DNA of 64,000 bases from Myxococcales bacterium (lineage in GTDB: Bacteria; Myxococcota_A; Bradymonadia; UBA7976; UBA1532), in assembly GCA_020633465.1 (NCBI GenBank), contig JACKDN010000035.1, forward strand, positions 1 to 64,000. Reading direction: 5' to 3'. A program made the translations under genes and the position numbers. The notes below the pieces were generated by a model that was not told the DNA's origin, did no database searches, and was given only the letters and a program-made list of their open reading frames with translations. Numbering within the stretch: position 1 is the stretch's first letter; the number at the start of each line of letters is the position of its first letter. This document shows positions 25,563-33,848 of this stretch, piece after piece.

Positions 25563-26234
25563 ATGGCGCGCCCGACGATCGACGCGCTGGCCGTGGGCGG
25601 GCTCGTCGTCGCGGCCAGCGTGGCCACGCTCGAGCCGTCCGTGGGGCAGCCGCTGGCCTTCGGCCGCGACCTCGCGCTCACCCAGCCTTGGCGCTGGCTG
25701 ACCGGCGCGCTGGTGCACCACGACGCGGCGCACATGGTGCGCGACCTGGCCGCGCTGGTGCCGCTGGCGTTGCTCGCTGGGCCGGCGCTCGGGCGGCGGC
25801 TGTGGCCGACGCTCGCGCTCGCCGTCGTCGCCGGCAACGCCGCCACGCTGGCGCTGATGCCGTCGGCGATGTGGGTGTTGGGTTCGTCGGGGGCCGCGCA
25901 CGCCGTGCTCGCGGTGACGCTGATGCGCGTCGGCGGCCCGGCGCGCGCGCTGGGGTGGACCGCCCTCGTTGCCAAGCTCGGATGGGAAGCGCACACCGGA
26001 CAGGCCCTGGGCGCGCTCGGGGCGCCCGTCGCCTGGCCGGCGCACGCCCTGGGCGCGCTGGTCGGCGCCGCGGCGGCCGGATGGGCCGGCCGCGGCGCCG
26101 CGCGCCCGGGGACCGCCGATCAGTGCACGTCGCCGGCGTGCGACATGGACTCGGTGAAGCGCTCGCGCGCCACCTCGGCGCCGCCCTTGGCCGCCTCGCT
26201 GACGGCCGCCGGCAGCGCCGCCGCCTTGCGGTAG
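25563..26234 (+). CDS. Rhombosortase-type intramembrane serine protease
   Basis: 223 residues, six hydrophobic segments. The active-site motif GSSGAAHA (Ser109, with His113 as in the rhombosortase GxSGxxH pattern) and a partner His161 in a later helix (PAHALGALVG) mark a rhomboid protease. LVHHDAAHMVRDLAAL is the early conserved loop. Rhombosortases cut proteins bearing GlyGly-CTERM tails, and the gene two bases upstream encodes exactly such a substrate, so the pair is read as one operon. The last 37 codons overlap a convergent gene and may be non-essential. Confidence 0.85.
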   Translation: MARPTIDALAVGGLVVAASVATLEPSVGQPLAFGRDLALTQPWRWLTGALVHHDAAHMVRDLAALVPLALLAGPALGRRLWPTLALAVVAGNAATLALMPSAMWVLGSSGAAHAVLAVTLMRVGGPARALGWTALVAKLGWEAHTGQALGALGAPVAWPAHALGALVGAAAAGWAGRGAARPGTADQCTSPACDMDSVKRSRATSAPPLAASLTAAGSAAALR

Positions 26235-26407
26235 CCGCTCTGCAGGGTCTCGCGCGACTTGTCGTAGGCGTCCTGCGCCCCGTCGCGAATCATCTGCCGG
26301 GTCTCGCGGCCGCTGCGCGGGGCCAGCAGCATCGCAGCGCCGGCGCCGATGGCGGCGCCACCGAGGAAGGCCCACAGCGGCGTGTAGTTCGTGGTCTTGT
26401 TGCTCAT
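26120..26407 (-). CDS. YtxH-like small membrane protein
   Basis: 95 residues. The N-terminal helix LWAFLGGAAIGAGAAMLLAPRSGRETR is the hallmark of the YtxH domain (membrane helix then APxSGxETR). The remainder is a polar helical tail. YtxH proteins are often induced by stress and their molecular role is unknown. ATG 26407 with AAAGGAG upstream. It is co-directional with the coiled-coil membrane protein 46 bp upstream, a common pairing. Confidence 0.85.
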   Translation of the reverse strand: MSNKTTNYTPLWAFLGGAAIGAGAAMLLAPRSGRETRQMIRDGAQDAYDKSRETLQSGYRKAAALPAAVSEAAKGGAEVARERFTESMSHAGDVH

Positions 26408-26453
26408 CGTTGGCTCCTTTCGAGAAGCTCGGCTCGGGGTGATCGAAGACACG

Positions 26454-26912
26454 TCAGCCGGTCGCTGCGTGCCGGTGGTGATGGGCAGGCACCGGCGGCG
26501 GGGCCGGCGCGTGCTGGGCGGTCGGTTCGTCTTCGTCGTGCGGGGGCTCCTCCTGATCGCTCCGCCAGGCGCGAAACGCGGCGAAGGCCGCGGTGGCCGC
26601 CGGCACCAGGGCTTGCAGGCCGGTGAGCCCGGCCACGCGCTCCTCGATGCGGGTGACGGCGCGCACGGCCTCGTCGACCGAGTGCAGGACGTCCGCCGGC
26701 CGCGTCGGCCCGGCGGTGATCTCGGCCACCGCCGCGTCGACCCGCGCCACCGTCGCCCGCAGATCGCGGGCCAGCGCGGTGAGCTCGGGCGCCAGCTGAT
26801 TCACCTGTCGGTCGAGGGTGCGCAAGGTGCGCCACGCCTGCACGATGGCGGGCAGGGCGGCACCCAACGCGAGAGCGAAGAGCACCAGCGCGATCACGGC
26901 CCAGGTCGGCAT
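26454..26912 (-). CDS. Single-helix membrane protein with coiled coil (DUF948-like)
   Basis: 152 residues: an N-terminal transmembrane helix (WAVIALVLFALALGAALPAIV), then a long heptad-like helical region (LRTLDRQVNQLAPELTALARDLRATVARVDAAV), then a Pro/His-rich tail. The layout resembles DUF948 proteins, which commonly sit beside YtxH genes as here. The ATG at 26912 is preferred over TTG 26918 because AAAGGA is eight bases before it. Confidence 0.7.
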   Translation of the reverse strand: MPTWAVIALVLFALALGAALPAIVQAWRTLRTLDRQVNQLAPELTALARDLRATVARVDAAVAEITAGPTRPADVLHSVDEAVRAVTRIEERVAGLTGLQALVPAATAAFAAFRAWRSDQEEPPHDEDEPTAQHAPAPPPVPAHHHRHAATG

Positions 26913-27095
26913 CTGCAAGGTCCTTTCCGGGCGCGCTCGCCGCCCCCACGTCGGTCACCCGAGCCTCATCGCAACGCCCGTGCCAGCCGCAGAACGGTGT
27001 CGTGGGCCGCCATCCGCGGGCGTGTGGCCCCGCGCACCGTGGCGATCGGGGCATTGCACCCCACCCCATTGCGCGCGCCGCGCGAGGCGTCCACC

Positions 27096-27533
27096 ATGGC
27101 GCGCATGGGATTGCTCGCCGGACTGTGGTTGGTGGTGGTGGGGTTGCTGGCGGCGCCGGATCTGGCGCGCCGCGTGCCTCAGATCGACGGGCTGCTGGAT
27201 CGCCTGCGTCCGCACACGGTGCAGATCGGCCTGGGCACGGCGGTGTGGGGCGTCGTCGGCCTGCTGTGGGGGGTGATCCGCTTCCTGGGCATGCTGGGCG
27301 TCGTCACCACCGGCGGCGCGTTCCTCGCCGCGCTGATCGCGCTGGCGGCCTGGGTGACGATGATCCTGACCGGCCTCGCGCTGGCGGGCGATCACCTGCC
27401 CGCGATGCTGCCCGACCGGCGGCAGGAGCAGAAGGCGCGCACCGCGCTGGCCCCGATCATCCGGCGGCGGCCGCTGCTGGGGCGCGTGGCGCCGGCCTTC
27501 GGGGTGTTCCTCGTGCTGGCCTGGCTCTTCTGA
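27096..27533 (+). CDS. Small polytopic membrane protein of unknown function
   Basis: 145 residues with about four membrane helices (GLLAGLWLVVVGLLAAP, IGLGTAVWGVVGLLWGVI, GAFLAALIALAAWVTMILTG, VAPAFGVFLVLAWLF). No family recognised. The loop between helices 3 and 4 is basic. It is transcribed divergently from the YtxH/coiled-coil pair. Two possible ATG starts, nine bases apart (27096 and 27105). Confidence 0.6.
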   Translation: MARMGLLAGLWLVVVGLLAAPDLARRVPQIDGLLDRLRPHTVQIGLGTAVWGVVGLLWGVIRFLGMLGVVTTGGAFLAALIALAAWVTMILTGLALAGDHLPAMLPDRRQEQKARTALAPIIRRRPLLGRVAPAFGVFLVLAWLF

Positions 27534-27537
27534 CGCG

Positions 27538-29442
27538 TCAGCGACGGCGGCGGCGCAGGCCCACCCCCACCACCAGCAGCAGCAGCGTCCAGAACGGGCC
27601 CCGCCCCGCGGGCGCGCCCGGCGCCGCGGTGCAGGTGCCGCCGAAGCGCTCGCCCTTGGTGTCCTCGGGCGACGCGTCGACGAAGGCGTCGGGCGGCGTA
27701 CCGCCCCCGCCGCCCGTGGCGTCGCTTGGCGGGTCGACCTCGGCGTCGCGGGCCACGCCTGCGTCGGCGTGGGCGGTCGCGTCGTCCGGCGCCGCGGCGT
27801 CCTGGCGGACGCCGGCGTCCCCTTCGGGCGGCGCCGCGTCGACGGGCGCGCCCGCGTCGTCCCCGCCCGCGTCGGCCGTCGGCGCGCCGGCGTCCGGCGC
27901 CGGCGGCTCGGGCGGCCGCTCCGGCACCGGCTGGCGCAGCACGTCGAGCACCCACTCGACGCTCTGGTTGTCGGCGCGCGCGTACTTGGCGGCCAGGCGC
28001 TCGTCGTACAGCCCCCCAGCCAGCTCCCGATCACCGTAGAAATCGGCCGCCAGCTGCCCGGCGGCCACCAGCTCGGCGTGGTTCAGCCCCGCGAAGAAGC
28101 GCGCCTCGACCACCTCGGCGCCCGCGAGGGTGAGCCCGCTGTCGTCGAAGGCGCTCTCGACGAACAACAGCCCGTCGCTGGGGCCGCTGATCTCACCGAG
28201 GAAGGCGGTGCCGGCGAAGAGGCGCGGCAGATCGTCGGCGAAGGCCTCGCCCCACCAGGGGAAGATCTCGTCCAGCCAGTCTTCGACCAGCCCCTCCCAG
28301 GTGGCCCGGCGCGAGGCCGCGTCCTCGTCACCCCACCAGCTCTGCAGCAGGCCCTCGTTCAGCCCGCCGACGCTCATGATCGGGTTGCCGCCCGCGGCCA
28401 GGTACAGCTTCACGTCGGGCGCGACGCCGGTGGCCTGCAGGCGCGCGATGGTGTCGCCGCCGTCGGCGATGGCCTGGGCGATGCCGCGCGACTCGCTCTG
28501 GAAGCCCAGGCCGCCGGTGTAGGTGGTCAGGTAGTCGGGCTGCACGGCGTAGGCGCCCAGCAGCGGATTGGTCCCCGGGATGCCGTGCAGATCGCGCAGA
28601 TCGGCCAGCATCTGCGCCTGACCGACGAAGGCGCCGCCGCCCTCGGCGTAGATGCTGCGCGCGGCCAGGTCGACCCGGCTGAGCAGGTTGACGGTGCCGG
28701 CGGCGTACCAGGCGTTCCACGAGGTGGGGCTGTCGAGGGGATCGTCGCCGACCGAGAACAGGTTGCTGCCCGGCCAGCGGAAGGGCGTGTCGAGGCCGCC
28801 GTTGGGCGCGCCGAGGAAGATCAAGCGCCCGACGTCGCCGCGGTAGCGCGTGCCGTGCTCTTCGTAGGCGTCGTGCGTGCCCGACCAGTCGGCGTCGGCG
28901 GTGTTGCTGGCGTAGATACGCGCCGAGACGCCGCCCTTCGAGTAAGCGACGACGTCGATCTTCACCCCCGGGTGGCGGGTGGCGATGTGCTGCAGAGCGT
29001 TGGCGATCTGCTCGGCCTGCAGGAAGTTGTCGCCGTGGCGGTGGGCGAAGGTCAGGGCGTAGCTGTGGAAGCCGGCGCGCGAGAGCGAGACGGCGAGGAA
29101 GCTCATCGAGCGCAGCGCGTTGTCGCCCGCGCCGGTGACCAGCAGGACCGGGCGGGTCCAGCGGGGCGCGAGCGCGGCGGGGCGGTAGTAGTGGACGACG
29201 ACGTCGCGGCTGTGGGGCGCCGAGGCGCCGAAGCAGTCGAGCACCACCTGCGCGCCGGTGACGTCGCCCTCGCCGGCGGTCCACTCGGTCTGCGGCTGGA
29301 AACGCTCCTGCACGAACAGACCCTCGGCGGGATCGCGGAACAGCGCGTTCTCCCAGAACAGCGGGGGCAGCCCGTCGCAGTCGCGCACGTGGCCGAAGGC
29401 GGGCGAGCCGAGAGCGACGGCGAGCGCGAGCAGCGAGGTCAT
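27538..29442 (-). CDS. Secreted lipase-like hydrolase with MYXO-CTERM tail
   Basis: 634 residues. After a signal peptide comes an alpha/beta-hydrolase-like domain at about 75-430: strand VLLVTGAGDNALRSMS, nucleophile elbow IDVVAYSKGGVSAR (AxSxG instead of GxSxG), and LIFLGAPNGGLDTPF as in triacylglycerol lipases. A late NHAELVAAG could supply the catalytic His. A long Asp-Ala-Pro linker then leads to CTAAPGA, one hydrophobic helix and five Arg residues, a MYXO-CTERM surface-sorting tail. The ATG overlaps the stop of the preceding hydrolase gene (ATGA). Substrate unknown. Confidence 0.82.
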   Translation of the reverse strand: MTSLLALAVALGSPAFGHVRDCDGLPPLFWENALFRDPAEGLFVQERFQPQTEWTAGEGDVTGAQVVLDCFGASAPHSRDVVVHYYRPAALAPRWTRPVLLVTGAGDNALRSMSFLAVSLSRAGFHSYALTFAHRHGDNFLQAEQIANALQHIATRHPGVKIDVVAYSKGGVSARIYASNTADADWSGTHDAYEEHGTRYRGDVGRLIFLGAPNGGLDTPFRWPGSNLFSVGDDPLDSPTSWNAWYAAGTVNLLSRVDLAARSIYAEGGGAFVGQAQMLADLRDLHGIPGTNPLLGAYAVQPDYLTTYTGGLGFQSESRGIAQAIADGGDTIARLQATGVAPDVKLYLAAGGNPIMSVGGLNEGLLQSWWGDEDAASRRATWEGLVEDWLDEIFPWWGEAFADDLPRLFAGTAFLGEISGPSDGLLFVESAFDDSGLTLAGAEVVEARFFAGLNHAELVAAGQLAADFYGDRELAGGLYDERLAAKYARADNQSVEWVLDVLRQPVPERPPEPPAPDAGAPTADAGGDDAGAPVDAAPPEGDAGVRQDAAAPDDATAHADAGVARDAEVDPPSDATGGGGGTPPDAFVDASPEDTKGERFGGTCTAAPGAPAGRGPFWTLLLLVVGVGLRRRRR

Positions 29443-30398
29443 CGGGCGGCCTCCAGGATGGCGGCGTTCACGCGGGCGGGCGCCTCGATCTGCAGCATGT
29501 GGCCCAGGCCGGGCAGCACGTCCACGCGGGCTCTGGGTAGCAGACGGCGCGCCTCGGCCGCCACGTCGGCCGCCGAGCCCCCGTGCAGGACGGGGTTGGG
29601 GACGAGGCCGTCGTCGGCGCCGAAGAGCACCGTCGCCGGGACCGCCAGCGAGGGCAGCTCGTCGGCGACCGGGCCGTCGATCATGCCGTGGATGCAGCGG
29701 ACGACGGCGTAGATGTACGGGCGGAAGTCGGGGGCGCGGCGCAGGCGCACGCGCTCCTCGAGGTGATGCTCGGCCGCCGGGCTCCAGGCGCCGAAGACGT
29801 TCTTTCGGTAATGCGCGCGCAGCTCGTCCTCGCTGCGCGCGAGGAAGGTGGCCGTCGTGCTCACCTGCTTCAGCCAGACGCCTTCGCCGGGCGTGAAGCG
29901 CTCGATGCCCGCGGGCGCGAGCAGTACCAGGTGCTTCACGCGGTCGGGCCAGGTCAGCGCGAGGCGCAGCGCGATCTGGCCGCCCATCGAGTGGCCGACG
30001 ACGGTGACCTTCTCGTCGGGCGCGACCACGTCGAGCAGGCCGCGCAGCACGGCCGCGTGCCAACCCATCGTGTAGGGCGCGTCGTGCGGCTTGTCCGACG
30101 CGCCGTGGCCCGGCAGGTCGACCGCCACCACGCGCACGTCCTTCTCGAGCAGGCCGGGGACGTTCTCGTTCCAGTAGCCCGCGTGCTCGCCCAGGCCGTG
30201 CACCAGCAGCACGACCGGCCCCACGCCGGCCTCGAAGTAGCGGACGTCGACGTCGCCGACGCGCGCCGTGCGCATGGTGCCGGGCGTCGTCAGCTGATCG
30301 AAGCGAAGCGTCTCCATGCGTTCGTAGGCCCCCCGGTGGCAGCCCACCAACGCGAGCGCGGCCAGCGCCAGCCACGCGAGACGGCCCTTCGCGGCCAT
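29439..30398 (-). CDS. Alpha/beta-hydrolase lipoprotein
   Basis: 319 residues. A lipoprotein signal (ALAALALVGC) is followed by a classic alpha/beta-hydrolase: oxyanion region LVHGLGEHAGYW, VVAVDLPGHGASDKP, nucleophile VVGHSMGGQIALR, Asp in LFGADDGLVP and His in LPGLGHMLQIEAP. The complete Ser-Asp-His triad is present, so it should be an active esterase, lipase or C-C hydrolase-type enzyme anchored in the envelope. The start overlaps the stop of the beta-barrel gene and its stop overlaps the next ATG, placing it mid-operon. Confidence 0.88.
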   Translation of the reverse strand: MAAKGRLAWLALAALALVGCHRGAYERMETLRFDQLTTPGTMRTARVGDVDVRYFEAGVGPVVLLVHGLGEHAGYWNENVPGLLEKDVRVVAVDLPGHGASDKPHDAPYTMGWHAAVLRGLLDVVAPDEKVTVVGHSMGGQIALRLALTWPDRVKHLVLLAPAGIERFTPGEGVWLKQVSTTATFLARSEDELRAHYRKNVFGAWSPAAEHHLEERVRLRRAPDFRPYIYAVVRCIHGMIDGPVADELPSLAVPATVLFGADDGLVPNPVLHGGSAADVAAEARRLLPRARVDVLPGLGHMLQIEAPARVNAAILEAAR

Positions 30399-31966
30399 CA
30401 GAAGTGCACCCAGGTCATCGACAGGTAGCCCACCCAGGGGCGGCCGTCGGGCAGCGGATCGTCGTTGACGCGGCCCTCGAGGAAGGTGCCCAGCCGCACG
30501 ATGGCGGCGTGCGCGCCGAACCACAGGAAGGGCATCGGGCGGTACAGGATCTCGCCGTTGAACTCCTGGCCGATGAAGCGATCGCCGTCGACCGGCTGCG
30601 CGGCGGCGGCGGCCAGCGCGTAGCCCAGCTTCAGCGTGAGCGTCTCGTCGATCACGTCGACCGAGCCGTTGAGGAACGCGGCGGTCACGCCATAGCCCAG
30701 GTTGCCGGGATCGTAGACGACGGCCACCTGGCGGTTGACCACGCGGCTGTCGGGGAACAGCAGCAGCGAGCGATGGGTGGCGTGCAGCGCGCCGGGCACA
30801 CCGTAAGCGTTGCCGGTGACGACCGACGAGACGGTGCGATCGTCGGGTGTGTCGTCGCCGCTCGCGTACAGCAGCTCGAGGCTGAGCACGTCGCCCGACG
30901 CCCGGCCCCAGCGCCAGGCCGCCTCGAGGTTCAGGAGGAAGGCGAAGAGATCGGCGTCGGTGTCATCGAAGGGCGGCGCGTCGGCGCTGCGGTTGCTGCC
31001 CTCGATCACGTCGAAGGTGCCCAGGTTGAGCATCAGCAGGCCGCTGAACGACAGGGGGCCGCCAGCCAGCCAGCGGTTGTGGCTGGCGTCGACGCCCAGC
31101 CAGTACAGGTCGGCGTCGGCGCGGTCGGGACCCAGGCTCAGCGGCGTCGTGCCGTTGTAGGCGGCCAGCTTCGAGGCTGGACCGGCCCCCAGCGGGCTGC
31201 CCAGGCCGCGGCTGCGATCACGCAGGTACCAGGCGTGCAGGCCGACCTCGGTGGACGCCGCGACGGTGAGCGCGCCGTCGAGCATGACGAGCTCGACGTC
31301 GTCGTCGCGATCGCTCTGGTTCAGGTACAGGTCGAAGTAGCTCAGGCGGGCGAAGGCGCGCCGCTGCCAGCTGCCGAAGAGGCTGACCCCCGCCGCATCG
31401 GTGCCCCAGAACATCAGGTGGCCGCCCGCGTGCAGCAGGTCGTCGGGCAGGGCGCGCGCCGGATCCCGCGCGCTGTCGGCCAGCGGCTGCAGGCCGACCA
31501 CCAGCCGCAGGTCGTCGGTCAGCGCGACGTCGGCGGCCAGGCGCTTGGTCTGCAGGTTCACGACGTCGCCGTTGATCGCGCCGCCCGCGTTGGGGCGCGT
31601 GCTGTTCGACAGGTCGCCGTAGGTGAAGTCGATCTCGAAGGCGCCGCGCAGCGTGGCGCGACCGTCGAGCAGCGTCGGCGAGTAGTCGAAGAACCCCAGG
31701 TAGCGTTGCTCGATGTAGGTGTGCGCGTCGTCGTCGGTGGTGACGCCATTGGGGCCGAAGAGGCGCCCGGTCACCTGCCCGTCGAGCAGCGCCGAGGTGG
31801 GCTTCAGGTCGGTCACCGTGCCGCGGGCGAAGAAGACACCGACATAGCGCAGGGGATCCTTGCCGCTCGGCAGATCCCAGGTCGCCGGGCTGTGCGGCAC
31901 GGGCGGCAGCGGCACCGTCGCGTCGGGCGCCAGCAGCCCCGCCAACAGCAGCAGCGCGCCGGTCAA
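30398..31966 (-). CDS. Outer-membrane beta-barrel protein
   Basis: 522 residues. A short signal peptide (TGALLLLAGLLAP) is followed by alternating amphipathic strands with frequent Asp/Asn turns, for example ATLRGAFEIDFTYGDLSN and DLRLVVGLQPLA, and a last strand ending in WVGYLSMTWVHF, the C-terminal aromatic signature needed for barrel insertion. The length suggests 16-18 strands; the pattern resembles alginate-export-type or other substrate-specific porins, but no family is claimed. The start is a TTG overlapping the stop of the upstream lipoprotein as TTGA, consistent with the tight overlaps used in this operon. Confidence 0.72.
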   Translation of the reverse strand: MTGALLLLAGLLAPDATVPLPPVPHSPATWDLPSGKDPLRYVGVFFARGTVTDLKPTSALLDGQVTGRLFGPNGVTTDDDAHTYIEQRYLGFFDYSPTLLDGRATLRGAFEIDFTYGDLSNSTRPNAGGAINGDVVNLQTKRLAADVALTDDLRLVVGLQPLADSARDPARALPDDLLHAGGHLMFWGTDAAGVSLFGSWQRRAFARLSYFDLYLNQSDRDDDVELVMLDGALTVAASTEVGLHAWYLRDRSRGLGSPLGAGPASKLAAYNGTTPLSLGPDRADADLYWLGVDASHNRWLAGGPLSFSGLLMLNLGTFDVIEGSNRSADAPPFDDTDADLFAFLLNLEAAWRWGRASGDVLSLELLYASGDDTPDDRTVSSVVTGNAYGVPGALHATHRSLLLFPDSRVVNRQVAVVYDPGNLGYGVTAAFLNGSVDVIDETLTLKLGYALAAAAAQPVDGDRFIGQEFNGEILYRPMPFLWFGAHAAIVRLGTFLEGRVNDDPLPDGRPWVGYLSMTWVHF

Positions 31967-32743
31967 GGCTGCCGCCGGTAGGTCTGCACGTTGGCCTCGC
32001 CCAGCGCGCCGTTGTTGGTGCTGCCGAAGCCGGCGGCGGCGTCGGGGGGCGTGACGCCGGCGAGGGGCGGATCGGTCTGCGCGACCTCGTAGGTCAGCAC
32101 GTCGCCGTCGACGCGGTAGATGCCGGTCGAGCGCACCGCCTCGGGCTGCGCCTGACTCAGCGTGATGGTGGCCGGATCGCGCGCGGGATCGGTGGTGTAG
32201 GTGCCGCTCAGCTCGAAGGACTGCAGATCGTCGTTGGTCAGCACGACGCGGAAGCGGCCGTCGCCGCCGAAGGTGGCCTCGATGCGGCGGATGCTGGCGG
32301 GCGGATCGGCCAGCAGGGGGGCGAGGTCGGCGCCCTCGCTGAGCCACCGCCCGACGATGCCCGGCGCGGCGGGCGTCCCGCCCAGCCCCGGGTCGCCGCC
32401 CATGCCCGGCGCGCCGCCCATGCCCGGCGCGCCGCCCATGCCCGGCGCGCCGCCCTGGCCCGGCGCGCCGCCCGCGCTGGCTCGCCGCCCGCCCGGGCTC
32501 GCCGCCCACGCCCGGCAGCCCGCCGCCGCCGGGCTCGCCGCCCATCGCGGGCAACCCACCGGCTCCGGGCAGCGCACCGCCGCCGCCCGCCCCCGGTCGA
32601 CCGCCGGCCCCCGGCGCGGTCATGTCACGCGCGCGCCCCGCGTCCGTCACCTGCGCGTCGCCGGACGCGAAGTCGGGCTCGGGCAGACAGCCCGCGAGCG
32701 CCAGCAGGATGACCAGGTTCACGCAACGCACAAGGAGCCTCAC
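31963..32743 (-). CDS. Gly-rich lipoprotein, frameshifted
   Basis: First gene of a four-gene envelope operon. The N-terminus reads MRLLVRCVNLVILLALAGC (lipobox) then an Asp-rich and Gly/Pro-rich linker. The C-terminal 130 residues (IVGRWLSEGADLAPLL... GTYTTDPARDPATITLS... GIYRVDGDVLTYEVAQ) form a small beta-rich domain like lipocalin or TIGR-type repeat proteins that measure residual variance. The two parts are in different frames; the shift lies inside the Gly-Ala-Pro repeat between about 32470 and 32520. The span of 781 nt is one base over a whole codon count. A sequencing error or a recent indel are both possible. Confidence 0.62.
32401..32472. repeat. 18-bp tandem repeat in the Gly-rich linker
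   Basis: Four consecutive 18-bp units of catgcccggcgcgccgcc (plus-strand reading, last copy with one change), encoding a Gly-Gly-Ala-Pro-Gly-Met linker in the lipoprotein above. It sits next to the frameshift. Confidence 0.85.
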
Positions 32744-32808
32744 CACCAGCCCAGCTCGATTGGCAGGCTTTGGTTCTAGGGCACGACGCGACGCCAGGCA
32801 ACCCGAAT

Positions 32809-32823
32809 TTGTGCAGTGCACAA
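32809..32823. promoter_or_regulatory. Perfect inverted repeat, probable operator
   Basis: TTGTGCA-G-TGCACAA, 7-bp arms around one base, between the divergent lipoprotein operon (start 32743) and the VTC operon (start 32927). Position suits a shared regulatory site for both directions. Regulator unknown. Confidence 0.5.
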
Positions 32824-32926
32824 CAAACACGCCGGCGGCCCGGCGACGGGCCACGCTCCGCCCATCGCCGCCGCGCTCGGCACGGAATGTGGTGTACGTC
32901 GGCGTTTCGACTAGCCTGAGGAGGCC

Positions 32927-33682
32927 ATGGATCTCGTACGTCGTGAGCTCAAGTACCGCATCACCCCCGAGCAGACGCCGGCCATCCGCGCCTTCGTACG
33001 GCGCTTCTGCGCGCCCGACCGGCACACCGAGGCGGGCGGCTACCGACTGTCGAGCCTGTACTTCGACACGCCCGATCTGCGCTGCTATCGCGACTACCTC
33101 GATCGCCAGCCCGATCGCTTCAAGCTGCGCGTCCGTCGCTACGACGGCCCCGGCCACGGCCTCGAGGTGAAGGCCCGCTTCGGCGAGGTCTTTCACAAGA
33201 CCCGGGTCGACCTGCCCGCCGACGCGTGGCCCGCCGCCTTCCGCGATCCGCGCCGCCTGGCGGGCCGCGCCGACTTCGACCGCTTCCACACCCGCCTGCT
33301 GGGCCTCGGCGCCGTCCCCAGCGTGCTGGTGCGCTATCGCCGCGAGGCGTGGACCAGCACCGTCGACGCCTACGCGCGCGTCACCTTCGACCACGAGCTG
33401 ACCGCGGCGCTGCCCGTGCGCGACACGGTGCCCATCGAGGACGCCGACGCCGACTGGCGGCCCATCGACGCCGCCGGCCGCTTCGGCCTCGGCCGCCCGG
33501 CGCTGGTGCTCGAGCTGAAGTGCGAGCGCCGCGTGCCCCGCTGGATGCTCGATCTGATGCAGCGCTTCGATCTCTACCGCCAGGGCTTCTCCAAGTACGC
33601 GGCGGCCGTCGAGACGGTGCGCCCCCACGTCGATCACGTGCCCCTGCGCCTCCCCACACGGCGCGGCGGCCTCGGGCCGTGA
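32927..33682 (+). CDS. VTC domain protein (polyphosphate polymerase type)
   Basis: 251 residues forming one VTC domain, the tunnel fold that makes inorganic polyphosphate from ATP in yeast Vtc4. The charged tunnel residues are in place: RRELKYRI at the start, SSLYFDT, FKLRVRRYD, LEVKARF, VRYRREAW, RVTFDHEL, LVLELKCE and FSKYAAAV. It has no membrane segment, so it would be cytoplasmic and could dock to the DUF4956 membrane protein encoded next, a pairing known from many bacteria. TGAGGAGG precedes the ATG. Polymerase activity is inferred; related triphosphate-tunnel enzymes can also be hydrolases. Confidence 0.9.
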   Translation: MDLVRRELKYRITPEQTPAIRAFVRRFCAPDRHTEAGGYRLSSLYFDTPDLRCYRDYLDRQPDRFKLRVRRYDGPGHGLEVKARFGEVFHKTRVDLPADAWPAAFRDPRRLAGRADFDRFHTRLLGLGAVPSVLVRYRREAWTSTVDAYARVTFDHELTAALPVRDTVPIEDADADWRPIDAAGRFGLGRPALVLELKCERRVPRWMLDLMQRFDLYRQGFSKYAAAVETVRPHVDHVPLRLPTRRGGLGP

Positions 33683-33848
33683 CGTTGCCAACCCCGGCCG
33701 ACACCCGCCGCGGCGCCTGTCGTCCGCACGCGACACCGCGCGCCGCGCGCGGCGCGACCGGCGCCGGGGCACACGCCTTGCTTCGCGTGGACCGCCACGA
33801 CCGCCGGCCGGCGTTCGCCGCGGGCCACGCGCAGCGGAGCGACCACGG

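Noticed and set aside
23340..26234. One long open frame (964 codons) starting at 23340
   Set aside because: Only its last 223 codons, from the ATG at 25563, are the rhombosortase. The earlier part is a shadow of the VIT-VWA gene in another frame.
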